DNA of 32,672 bases from Kiritimatiellia bacterium. GTDB lineage: Bacteria > Verrucomicrobiota > Kiritimatiellia > RFP12 > UBA1067. The notes under the pieces are model-generated. The model searched no databases. It was given only the letters and a program-made list of their open reading frames with translations, and had not been told where the DNA came from. The stretch spans positions 1 to 32,672 of the forward strand of contig JAFWKK010000052.1 in assembly GCA_017514235.1 (NCBI GenBank), read 5' to 3'. Numbering within the stretch: position 1 is the first letter of the stretch; every line of letters starts with the position of its first letter. Below are positions 15,917 to 23,202 of the stretch, one piece after another. The position numbers and the translations under genes are program-made.

Positions 15917-16594
15917 TCAGACGTCGATCCGTATGATCCTGCGGATCATCAGCCAACCGAAGGCTATCAGCAAACAAGTAGCCAAAACCGCCAGCATTCC
16001 AGCCGGACTGGACAGGAACGGAATCATCAGGCCGGGACGCAGTATCGTCATCAGCAGCCCCAGCACGAACGGCATGAGCGACACTACTACGCCCTGAAGG
16101 CGGCCTTGCGCGGTAAGGGAGCGCACCTTGCGCTCGACCTTCATCCGTCCGCGAATTGTCTCGGCGATGCGGTCGAATATCTCGGTCACGTTGCCGCCGG
16201 TCCGGCGGCTGATGAGGATCGCCGTCGTCACCAGCGTCAGGTCGTCGGAACCGACGCGGCGGCTCATGGACTCCACGGCGTCCTCGAACCCCATGCCGAG
16301 CTTCAGCTGCTGCTGCAAGATGGCGAACTCCTCGCTCATCGGGCTTTCGCCCTGCTCTACGACCGAGTCGAACGCCTGCGAGATCGAGAAGCCCGCGCGG
16401 AGCGCATTCGTCATCACGGCGATCGCCTCCGGGAGCTGCTGGTTGAAGCGGGCGCGGCGGCGCGCGTCCAGGTACTTCGCCAGCGGTGATTCCCCGTTCT
16501 GCCAGCCGGCGCGTATGCGCACGCCTGAGACAAGGTACCACGCGACGCCGCCAAGACAGGCGGCGGAAAGCAATGCTATCGCCCAGACCATCAT
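15917..16594 (-). CDS. tadB: Tad/Flp pilus inner-membrane platform protein TadB (T2SF family)
   Basis: The protein has 225 residues. It has one N-terminal membrane segment (about 3-22), the type II secretion F domain (about 50-165; RARFNQQLPEAIAVMTNALRAG, SISQAFDSV, ISRRTGGNVTEIFDRIAETIRGR) and two C-terminal membrane segments (about 168-190 and 198-218). TadB and TadC form the membrane platform against which the ATPase TadA works in Flp pilus assembly. It is somewhat shorter than the usual 280-320 residues because the N-terminal membrane region is reduced. Its start overlaps the CpaF stop by 4 nt. A TadC gene, the secretin CpaC, CpaE and the pilin are absent from the window. Confidence 0.88.
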   Translation of the reverse strand: MMVWAIALLSAACLGGVAWYLVSGVRIRAGWQNGESPLAKYLDARRRARFNQQLPEAIAVMTNALRAGFSISQAFDSVVEQGESPMSEEFAILQQQLKLGMGFEDAVESMSRRVGSDDLTLVTTAILISRRTGGNVTEIFDRIAETIRGRMKVERKVRSLTAQGRLQGVVVSLMPFVLGLLMTILRPGLMIPFLSSPAGMLAVLATCLLIAFGWLMIRRIIRIDV

Positions 16595-18252
16595 CCGCCG
16601 AACATTCCCATGTTGATCTCAGCCCCCCGGCTTCGCACCTGGTCGATCCATGTCGGCACGGAGCCGGTCGCGCACAGCTCGCCGGCGATGCGCCCGTCGG
16701 GCCCCACGCCGGACTGCCTGAACACGAAGATGTCCTGCATCACGATCTGGTCGCCCTCAAGCCCTGTCACCTCGGTCACGGCCATCACGCGACGCGAACC
16801 GTCGGAGAGGCGCGATTCGTGTATTATTATGTCGATGGCGCTCGCTATCTGCTCGCGGATCGCCCGCGACGGCAGCTCCATGCCGCTCATCAGCACCATC
16901 GTCTCAAGGCGCGAGACGACGTCTCGCGGACTGTTCGCGTGGACAGTCGTGAGCGAACCGTCGTGCCCGGTGTTCATGGCCTGCAGCATGTCCAGCGCCT
17001 CGCCGCCGCGGCATTCGCCGACGATTATGCGGTCGGGACGCATCCTGAGGCAGTTCCGCACGAGGTCGCGTATCGTCACCGCCCCCTTGCCCTCTATGTT
17101 CGGAGGACGGGCCTCCAGCCGCACGACATGCGGCTGCTGCAGGCGCAGCTCCGCCGCGTCCTCGACGGTCACTATGCGCTCCGTGCGCGGAATGAAGCCT
17201 GAAAGGACGTTCAGCAGCGTCGTCTTGCCCGACCCCGTTCCGCCGGCGACCACGATGTTCTTGCGCAGCGACACGCAGAGACGCATGAACGAGGCGATGT
17301 CATCGTTCCATGTGCCGACGCGCGTCAGGTCTGCGGCAGAGAACGCGCGCCTGGAGAACTTGCGGATCGTGACCGTAGGCCCGGAGAGCGCGAGCGGGGC
17401 GATTATCGCGTTCACGCGGCTGCCGTCAGCAAGACGCGCGTCGACGTAGGGCTGCGACTCGTCGATGCGCCTGCCGAGCGGGGCCACGATGCGCTCGATG
17501 ACGGCCATTACGCTGGCGTCGTCCGCAAACTGGCAGTCGGAAAGCTGCAGGCGTCCTCCACGCTCCACATAAACCTTGTCGGGACCGTTCACCATTATCT
17601 CGCTTACCGAATCGTCCGCCAGCAGGTCCTCGAGCGGTCCGAGGCGCATGGCCTCGTTAAACACGTCCTCCTCAAGCCGTTCCGGGTCGATTCCGTCGGG
17701 AAGCCGTCCGTTGGCGACGACCTCCGCGACTATCGCGTGTATCTTCTCTCGCGCGGTCTCCTCCAGCCCCTCGCGGTCGACGCCCTGGACCGTCAGCTTC
17801 TTCAGGTCCATTCGCTTCAGCAGCTCGCACTGTATCTGGGTCTGCACGCTGCGCCTAAGCTCGCGCATCGGGTCCTCGGCCTCGGAGCCGCCGTCCTCTT
17901 CCGCCGGCGGCTCCGCGGCATCGCCTTCAACCGGCGCCGCCACTGCGGCGGAAGGCGCCTCATCGGCAGGGCCGTCCGAGACGCGAAGCAGGCTGGAGCC
18001 GATCTGCACGACCTTGCCGCCGTCGAGCACGAAGGCGCGGTCGATCGGCTCGCCGTTCACGAGCGTGCCGTTGAAGCTGTGAAGGTCCTCGATTATCGCA
18101 CGGCCGTCACGCACCGTCAGTATCGCATGGCGTTCGCTCACCTCGGGCTGGTCTATGCGGACGCGGCATGTCTCGCCGCGTCCGATGACGTAGGTGCCGT
18201 CGGTGAGTTCGCGCACGTCGCGCCTGCCGTCGATAAGCGTGGTGAGCGTCAT
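16591..18252 (-). CDS. cpaF: FHA-domain + CpaF/TadA-type secretion ATPase
   Basis: The protein has 553 residues in two parts. Residues 1-92 form a forkhead-associated (phosphothreonine-binding) domain: VIGRGETC at 22-29, SERH at 39-42 and NGTLVNG at 61-67. A proline/acid-rich linker (94-127) follows. Residues 130-553 are a CpaF/TadA ATPase: GPDKVYVERGGRL near 223, Walker A GGTGSGKTT at 337-345, VEDAAELRL near 363, Walker B-like DRIIVGE at 407-413 and the TGHDGSLTTVHAN box near 428-440. CpaF powers Flp pilus assembly at the cytoplasmic face of the membrane. The FHA domain suggests control by Thr phosphorylation, as inference. The gene starts 1 nt after the cpaB stop and overlaps tadB by 4 nt. 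Confidence 0.93.
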   Translation of the reverse strand: MTLTTLIDGRRDVRELTDGTYVIGRGETCRVRIDQPEVSERHAILTVRDGRAIIEDLHSFNGTLVNGEPIDRAFVLDGGKVVQIGSSLLRVSDGPADEAPSAAVAAPVEGDAAEPPAEEDGGSEAEDPMRELRRSVQTQIQCELLKRMDLKKLTVQGVDREGLEETAREKIHAIVAEVVANGRLPDGIDPERLEEDVFNEAMRLGPLEDLLADDSVSEIMVNGPDKVYVERGGRLQLSDCQFADDASVMAVIERIVAPLGRRIDESQPYVDARLADGSRVNAIIAPLALSGPTVTIRKFSRRAFSAADLTRVGTWNDDIASFMRLCVSLRKNIVVAGGTGSGKTTLLNVLSGFIPRTERIVTVEDAAELRLQQPHVVRLEARPPNIEGKGAVTIRDLVRNCLRMRPDRIIVGECRGGEALDMLQAMNTGHDGSLTTVHANSPRDVVSRLETMVLMSGMELPSRAIREQIASAIDIIIHESRLSDGSRRVMAVTEVTGLEGDQIVMQDIFVFRQSGVGPDGRIAGELCATGSVPTWIDQVRSRGAEINMGMFGG

Positions 18253-18253
18253 G

Positions 18254-19063
18254 TCAGCGCACGGACAGGCGCTGCTGCTGGCGCCTCTGGTTGAGTTCCT
18301 CTATCTCGCTTCGGATCTTCTCGAAGTTCACGTTCGGCAATTCCTTCTCGGCGTGCGTATCGTTCCTGTTGCGGAGAGTCAGCACCAGGCGGCCGCGTAT
18401 CTGCTCCGCGAACGCGAGCATCTCGGCCTCGCGCGGAGTGACCTCCAGCGTGACCGTGGAGTAGCCGCCCGGCATGGCGCCAGCCTTCGCACGCGTCTTC
18501 GCAGTCACCGGCCCCGTCGCAAGCACGAGGACGTTCTGCAGAAGCGTGCAGGTCACGAGCGACTTTGCGCGGGACGACGGGGTCTCGGAGAGGTCGAAAG
18601 TGCCGATCACGTCCACATGGTCGTTCGGGCGGATCATGCCCGACACCGCCGCCGCGCCCGAGCAGTTGATCGAGATGGCGCGCATCGTCTTCTTGACGTC
18701 CGCCGACAGTCCGCCGTCGGCGGGCTTGCCGCCCTCGATGTCGGCCCAGAAAACGATGTCCTTGAACCGGTGAGTGAGCAGCGTCTTTCGTCCGATGACA
18801 TCGTTGAGGTTCTCTTCGGTCAGCGCCTGGCCGCGCATTCCGAGCGCGGGGACCTCCATCTTCAGAAGGTCGCTGCGCTGCAGCACCGTTCCGGACGGCG
18901 TGTCCTTCGCGAAGATGAGCACCTCGATCGTGCCGTAGCGGCGGTTGATCGAGTCCTTCAGCACAGCTACCTCCGCATCCTTCGCCGCGATGTAGAAGCG
19001 CGTCAGGACCGCGGCAGCCACTCCGGCAAGAAGCGCCGCTATCAGCGCGATCTTCCTTTTCAT
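18254..19063 (-). CDS. cpaB: Flp pilus assembly protein CpaB/RcpC
   Basis: The protein has 269 residues. One N-terminal membrane anchor (MKRKIALIAALLAGVAAAVLTRFYIAA) is followed by a SAF domain (IEVLIFAKDTPSGTVLQRSDLLKMEVP near 45-72) and an RcpC-type domain (MRAISINCSGAAAVSGMIRPNDHVDVIGTFD near 128-158; LQNVLVLATG near 174). CpaB is a periplasmic component that works with the CpaC secretin. The C-terminus is glutamine/arginine-rich (NQRRQQQRLSVR). The ATG at 19063 is 1 nt past the fhs stop, so its ribosome-binding site must lie inside fhs and the genes are almost certainly co-transcribed. Confidence 0.88.
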   Translation of the reverse strand: MKRKIALIAALLAGVAAAVLTRFYIAAKDAEVAVLKDSINRRYGTIEVLIFAKDTPSGTVLQRSDLLKMEVPALGMRGQALTEENLNDVIGRKTLLTHRFKDIVFWADIEGGKPADGGLSADVKKTMRAISINCSGAAAVSGMIRPNDHVDVIGTFDLSETPSSRAKSLVTCTLLQNVLVLATGPVTAKTRAKAGAMPGGYSTVTLEVTPREAEMLAFAEQIRGRLVLTLRNRNDTHAEKELPNVNFEKIRSEIEELNQRRQQQRLSVR

Positions 19064-19064
19064 G

Positions 19065-20828
19065 TCAGAACAGTCCCTTCACCTTGCCGGTCTCCACGTC
19101 GACGTCGATCCTGCGGTAGGCTGGCGACGCGGACGTTCCTGGCATAAGCTTTATCTCGCCGGCCACCGGCACCACGAGCCCGGCGCCGCGGTACACGAGC
19201 ACGTCGCGGACAGGCAGCCGCCAGCCGCGCGGACGGCCCAGCAGCTTCGGGTCGTGGGAGAGCGAGTATTGCGTCTTGGCAATGCAGACTGGCAGCCGCG
19301 CGATCTCGGGGTCGGACTGAAGCCGTGCAAGCTTTTCGCGCGCTTCGTCAGAGTAATCGACGCCGTCGCCGCCGTAGACCTCCTTAACCTGCTTCTCGAT
19401 GCGATCTGTCAGGGGCTCTGCAAGGTCGCAGAGGAACTCGAAGTCGTTCGGAGCGTCGCACGCCCGCACGACGGCCTCGGCCAGCTCCAGGGCGCCTTCG
19501 CCGCCCTTCAGCCAGTGGTCGGAGACGGCGAACGCCGCGCCAGCCTTCTCGGCCATGCGCCGCACCAGGTCGCGCTCGGCCGGCGTGTCCGTATAGAACG
19601 CGTTGAGACAAACTACGGGCTGCACGCCGGAGCGGCGGATTATGTCGATGTGGGCGAGCAGGTTGTCGCACCCCTTCTCAAGCAGCTCGAGGTTCTCGGT
19701 CGTGTATGCCGGGTCAAGCGGAAGGCCTGCCTTCACCGCCGGCGCCCCGCCGTGCGCCTTCAGGGCGCGCACCGTCGCAACAAGCACCACCGCGTCGGGC
19801 TTAAGTCCCGAGCAGCGGCACTTGATGTTCCAGAACTTCTCGTAGCCCATGTCGGCGGCGAAGCCCGACTCCGTGACCACGTAGTCGCCGAGCGCGCAGG
19901 CGAGGCGGTCGGCGACAACCGAATTCTGCCCGATCGCTATGTTGGCGAACGGACCTGCGTGAACGAACACCGGCTGGCCCTCAAGCGACTGCATCAGCGT
20001 GGGCTTGATGGCGTTCACGAGCAAGGCGCACATCGCGCCGTCCACCTCAAGGTCCCGCGTCGTCACCGGCGCGCCGGACTTCGAATAGGCCACGACGATG
20101 CGCGAGAGGCGCTCGCGCAGGTCCCTCAGGTCGGCGCTCATGGCGAGTATCGCCATCACCTCCGAAGCGACCGTGATGTAGAACCCTGACTCGCAGGCGA
20201 AGCCGTCGAGGCGCCCGCCCTTCCCGATCTCTATGTCCCTGAGCCCCTGGGCGCAGAAGTCCATGGCCCAGCGGAACTGTATGCGCTCCGGAGCGACGTC
20301 AAGCCGCTTCAGGCCGCGCTCTGCGAGCCATGCGTCGTCATGGTTGCGCTCGTGCTGCATGCGCGAGTTGAGCGCAACCATGGCGAGGTTGTTTGCGTTG
20401 GTGACGGCATCGATGTCACCTGTGAGGCCGAGCGAGAGCGCCGTCAGCGGAACGGCCTGCGCGAGTCCGCCGCCGGCAGCCGAGCCCTTGATGTTGAACG
20501 TGGGGCCGCCGGACGGCTGGCGTATGCAGCCGATCACGCGTTTGCCCAGCCTCCCCAGCCCCTCTACGAGGCCGAGCGTCGTCGTGGTCTTGCCTTCGCC
20601 AAGGGCCGTCGGCGTGATGGCCGTGACGTCGATGTACTTGCCGCGCCTGCCGGCTCCCACGCGCCGCAGGACCTTCGCCGCGTCCACCTTGGCGAGATGC
20701 CGCCCGTAGGCGTCCCACTCGCCATCGGCTATTCCAAGTTCCCTGATCAGGTCCGCAGCCGGCCTGAGCGACTCTTCGGCCGCCTCGGCCACCTGCCAGT
20801 CCTTCATCTTCGTCGGATCAAGCTTCAT
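19065..20828 (-). CDS. fhs: Formate-tetrahydrofolate ligase
   Basis: The enzyme joins formate to tetrahydrofolate using ATP, giving 10-formyl-THF for purine synthesis or for the Wood-Ljungdahl methyl branch. The protein has 587 residues (usual about 555). The ATP loop reads TPTALGEGKTTTTLGL near 72-87, followed by IRQPSGGPTFNIKGSAAGGG near 102-121, FANIAIGQNSVVADRLA near 297-313, and VTESGFAADMGYEKFWNIKCR near 320-340. The C-terminal FTHFS signatures are complete. The ATG at 20828 lies only 6 nt after a TATAAT box, so a leaderless transcript is predicted. It is followed directly by pilus genes, an odd partner. No other Wood-Ljungdahl gene is present in the window. Confidence 0.97.
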   Translation of the reverse strand: MKLDPTKMKDWQVAEAAEESLRPAADLIRELGIADGEWDAYGRHLAKVDAAKVLRRVGAGRRGKYIDVTAITPTALGEGKTTTTLGLVEGLGRLGKRVIGCIRQPSGGPTFNIKGSAAGGGLAQAVPLTALSLGLTGDIDAVTNANNLAMVALNSRMQHERNHDDAWLAERGLKRLDVAPERIQFRWAMDFCAQGLRDIEIGKGGRLDGFACESGFYITVASEVMAILAMSADLRDLRERLSRIVVAYSKSGAPVTTRDLEVDGAMCALLVNAIKPTLMQSLEGQPVFVHAGPFANIAIGQNSVVADRLACALGDYVVTESGFAADMGYEKFWNIKCRCSGLKPDAVVLVATVRALKAHGGAPAVKAGLPLDPAYTTENLELLEKGCDNLLAHIDIIRRSGVQPVVCLNAFYTDTPAERDLVRRMAEKAGAAFAVSDHWLKGGEGALELAEAVVRACDAPNDFEFLCDLAEPLTDRIEKQVKEVYGGDGVDYSDEAREKLARLQSDPEIARLPVCIAKTQYSLSHDPKLLGRPRGWRLPVRDVLVYRGAGLVVPVAGEIKLMPGTSASPAYRRIDVDVETGKVKGLF

Positions 20829-20834
20829 AGCCGT

Positions 20835-20840
20835 ATTATA
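20835..20840 (-). promoter_or_regulatory. -10 box of fhs, leaderless
   Basis: Minus-strand TATAAT lies 6 nt before the fhs ATG. TGGACT 18 bp upstream is an acceptable -35. This copy lacks the TG extension (CGG precedes it). A run of six T separates the -35 and -10 regions. Confidence 0.65.
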
Positions 20841-20877
20841 CCGAAAAAACCGACCGCAAGTCCACTGCCCCGACGGA

Positions 20878-21633
20878 TCAGAAGTAGCCGCCCTTGTCTA
20901 TTATCTCGCTGATCGTGTCGCCCTGGCGCACCCAGCTGAAGATGTCGACCTCGTTCTTCTCGATTCCCTCGGCGCGAAGGAGGACCTCATAGGCGATCTC
21001 GCGCGGAATGCACAGGACGCCGTCGATGTCTCCGAAGATGATGTCGCCCGGGCGCACAGTCACCTTGCCGATCCTGACCGGCACCTGGTAGTGGGTTATC
21101 ATGCAGCGGCCGAGGGAGCCGTTCGAGACGCGGTACTTGTAGAACACCGGGAACTTCTGCTCCAGTATCTGCTTCGTGTCGCGGATGCCGCCCGCGATCA
21201 CCGCGCCGCGTATGCCCTTCGTCATCGCGGTCGCCGTCATCACGCCGCCCCAGAGCGACGCCTCCACGTCATCCGACGTGTCCCACACGACCACGCCGTT
21301 CGGCTTGAAGTCGTCCAGCATCTGGGCCCGGAACGTCATCTCGCCCTCGATCATGCAGTTCGGCGCGGACTTCACCGTAAACGCCTCGCCGCATACGGTC
21401 ATCTCGTCACGGAGCGGCATGATCTCGTGCGGCAGGTTCTGGTCGAGAAGGCACGCCTCCCTCATCACGTCGTTCACGCAGCCCGTATAGAGCTTCTCGA
21501 ACCGGTCGCACAGCTCCTTAACTGGAATCGGAAACTCGTTCGACGGCATTGACTGTCGCTTCGCGATCAGCCTGTCGAGCTTCATAAGTCCGGCCTCCTT
21601 GGCCTTGGTGCGCATGTCTGCCAGCGATGGCAT
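20878..21633 (-). CDS. RraA-like aldolase/decarboxylase (HMG aldolase family)
   Basis: The protein has 251 residues. The RraA/HMG-aldolase core begins near residue 45: GCVNDVMREACLL, then GEAFTVKSAPN near 82, LWGGVMTATAMTKGIRGAVIAGGIRDT near 127-153 (R151 and D152 match the substrate-binding Arg and metal-binding Asp of the family), and VTVRPGDIIFGDIDGVLCIPRE. Members cleave 4-hydroxy-4-methyl-2-oxoglutarate or decarboxylate oxaloacetate, and many act on other 2-oxo acids. The N-terminal 40 residues are an extension. A perfect AAGGAGG lies 8 nt before the ATG at 21633. It follows the SDR gene after 32 bp, so the two form a two-gene unit, probably for sugar-acid or hydroxy-acid breakdown (inference). 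Confidence 0.85.
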   Translation of the reverse strand: MPSLADMRTKAKEAGLMKLDRLIAKRQSMPSNEFPIPVKELCDRFEKLYTGCVNDVMREACLLDQNLPHEIMPLRDEMTVCGEAFTVKSAPNCMIEGEMTFRAQMLDDFKPNGVVVWDTSDDVEASLWGGVMTATAMTKGIRGAVIAGGIRDTKQILEQKFPVFYKYRVSNGSLGRCMITHYQVPVRIGKVTVRPGDIIFGDIDGVLCIPREIAYEVLLRAEGIEKNEVDIFSWVRQGDTISEIIDKGGYF

Positions 21634-21665
21634 GTTCTTGTCCTCCTTTTTACAGCCAATGGCTC

Positions 21666-22370
21666 TTATCCCGGTATGCTCAGGCCCCCGTCAACCATTA
21701 TCGTCGCGCCGGTGATGTAGCGGCCAGCGTCCGAGGCGAGCAGCACTGCCGCGCCAGCCGCGTCCTCGGGCATCGCGTAGTCGTGCATCGGTATCGCCGC
21801 AGTCACCTTCGGCCCGTAGACGGGATCGGCGAGGCACTCCCTGTTGCGGTCGGTATAGAACACGCCAGGACAGATGTTGTTCACGGTGATTCCCTCGGAC
21901 GCGACCTGGCGCCCGATTCCGCGCACCAGGTTCTCCTGGGCGGACTTCGTCGCCGCATAGACGCACATGTCGGGGTGGGGGCGCCGCTCGTTGACGGAAC
22001 CGACGACGATGAGCCGTCCCCACTTGCGGGCCTTCATCTGCGGATAGCAGCGCTGGAACATCCTGAGCGTGGCCAGAAAGTTGACCTGAATCTCCCGCAT
22101 GGCCTCGTCCATCGGGAACTCCTGCCACGGTATCTTCGCCTGTATCGACGCGTTCGCCACGAGAATGTCGGGCAGCGTGCCGGACTTTTCCAGCCCGTCG
22201 AAGAACGCATCGATTGCGGCCGGGTTCGAAAGGTCGCACACCTTGGTGTTGTGACGCACCACCTTCGCGCCGTATTCCTCGAACGCATCGCCTATCGCCT
22301 TGCCGATTCCGCGCGTGGAACCGGTCACAAGTGCGACCTTGCCAGAAAGGTCAAACTTTTCTTTCAACAC
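21666..22370 (-). CDS. SDR-family oxidoreductase
   Basis: A classical short-chain dehydrogenase of 234 residues. The nucleotide motif is TGSTRGIG at 16-23. The usual NNAG reads VANAS (71-75). N97, S125, Y138 and K142 (YAATK) form the complete catalytic tetrad. The C-terminus ITGATIMVDGG near 219-229 is typical. The start is a GTG at 22370, with AGGAGG 9 nt upstream. It is the first gene of a pair with the RraA-like protein, transcribed from the -10 box at 22446-22454 with a leader of about 70 nt that carries two 17-bp repeats. The substrate is not visible; a sugar acid or sugar alcohol is likely from the RraA partner. Confidence 0.92.
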   Translation of the reverse strand: MLKEKFDLSGKVALVTGSTRGIGKAIGDAFEEYGAKVVRHNTKVCDLSNPAAIDAFFDGLEKSGTLPDILVANASIQAKIPWQEFPMDEAMREIQVNFLATLRMFQRCYPQMKARKWGRLIVVGSVNERRPHPDMCVYAATKSAQENLVRGIGRQVASEGITVNNICPGVFYTDRNRECLADPVYGPKVTAAIPMHDYAMPEDAAGAAVLLASDAGRYITGATIMVDGGLSIPG

Positions 22371-22403
22371 GGTCTCTCGCCTCCTGCCGAAACAATGTCA
22401 ACC

Positions 22404-22437
22404 CTCAGTGATGGATTACACTCAGTGATGGATTGCA
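22404..22437 (-). repeat. 17-bp tandem repeat in the SDR leader, possible operator
   Basis: On the plus strand two adjacent 17-mers, CTCAGTGATGGATTACA and CTCAGTGATGGATTGCA, differ at a single position. They lie between the SDR -10 box and its Shine-Dalgarno, downstream of the predicted start point. Two direct repeats 17 bp apart could be operator half-sites for a repressor or part of an RNA control element. Confidence 0.6.
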
Positions 22438-22445
22438 CTAGCGAC

Positions 22446-22454
22446 ATTATACCA
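22446..22454 (-). promoter_or_regulatory. Extended -10 box for the SDR-RraA unit
   Basis: Minus-strand TGGTATAAT lies 75 bp before the GTG of the SDR gene. Unlike the other TATAAT boxes of the window, it has a real leader with AGGAGG. It diverges from the tilS promoter at 22520-22528. Confidence 0.6.
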
Positions 22455-22519
22455 CACCCGCAGTTTCTCGCGCAAGAGCGCGGCTTCAGATCCGGACTCA
22501 TGCGCGACGGCAAGGAAAA

Positions 22520-22528
22520 TGCTATAAT
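22520..22528 (+). promoter_or_regulatory. Extended -10 box of tilS, leaderless
   Basis: Plus-strand TGCTATAAT ends 7 nt before the ATG at 22536, so transcription should begin at or within a base of that ATG. No -35 consensus and no Shine-Dalgarno are seen. Confidence 0.65.
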
Positions 22529-22535
22529 GCACGGC

Positions 22536-23192
22536 ATGAAGATAAACAGGAGAATACTGCCGCCCGGACGCATCGGGCTGGCGGTTAGCGGCGGCGCGGA
22601 CTCGGTGGCGCTTGCCTTCCTGATGACCAAGGGAGGAAAGAAGAAAAACGCCGCGACCCGCTTCGTCATCCTCCACGTCGATCACGGGCTGCGCCCCGAA
22701 GCGAAGGAGGAATACCGCTTCGTACGCGCACTCGCAAAACGGCTCGGCGTCCCCTTCCGCGGAATCCATGCGACCGTGGCGCGACGGCGCGGCGAATCGC
22801 TGGAGATGGCGGCGCGGCGCGTACGGCTCGGCTTCTTCGCCGAATGCACCAAACGGCTCAAGCTAGACGCCATTGCCACCGGACACCACATGGACGACGT
22901 CGCAGAGACTTTCCTGATGAAGCTCCGCCGCGCGTCTCTCTGCGGCATGCGCGAGACGAGCGGGGTGGGCGGGATACGCTTCGTGCGTCCGCTGCTCGGC
23001 TGCCGCGACAGCGAACTGCGCGCCTACCTGCTGCGCTATGGCGAGGAGTGGCGCGAGGACGCATCAAACGGCGACCTCTCGATCGAACGCAACCGCATCC
23101 GTCGGGAGGTCATACCGTTCCTGGAAAAGACTCTCGACCCGCACTTGGTCGAACATATCGCCCGCATCAGCGGACGCCAGCGATGCCGCTGA
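22536..23192 (+). CDS. tilS: tRNA(Ile)-lysidine synthase TilS, short form
   Basis: TilS puts lysine on C34 of the AUA-reading tRNA-Ile, switching its codon from AUG to AUA. The protein has 218 residues: PP-loop AVSGGADS at 16-23, LHVDHGLRPEAKEEYRFV near 45-62, GESLEMAARRVR near 86, ATGHHMDDVAETFLMKLRR near 110-128, RPLLGCRDSELRAYL near 147 and DASNGDLSIERNRIRREVIPFL near 170-191. Only the catalytic N-terminal domain is present; E. coli TilS has about 430 residues with two further C-terminal domains. The frame is open far upstream, but that part lies antisense to the SDR gene; the ATG at 22536, 7 nt after TATAAT, is the logical start. It is the only plus-strand gene in the window and converges on the M24 gene, 10 bp away. 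Confidence 0.92.
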   Translation: MKINRRILPPGRIGLAVSGGADSVALAFLMTKGGKKKNAATRFVILHVDHGLRPEAKEEYRFVRALAKRLGVPFRGIHATVARRRGESLEMAARRVRLGFFAECTKRLKLDAIATGHHMDDVAETFLMKLRRASLCGMRETSGVGGIRFVRPLLGCRDSELRAYLLRYGEEWREDASNGDLSIERNRIRREVIPFLEKTLDPHLVEHIARISGRQRCR

Positions 23193-23202
23193 CGGTTAAC
23201 GC

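Noticed and set aside
21627-22535. Long N-terminal extension of tilS
   Set aside because: This part is antisense to the SDR gene and has no TilS similarity; homology starts at MKINRRILPPG.
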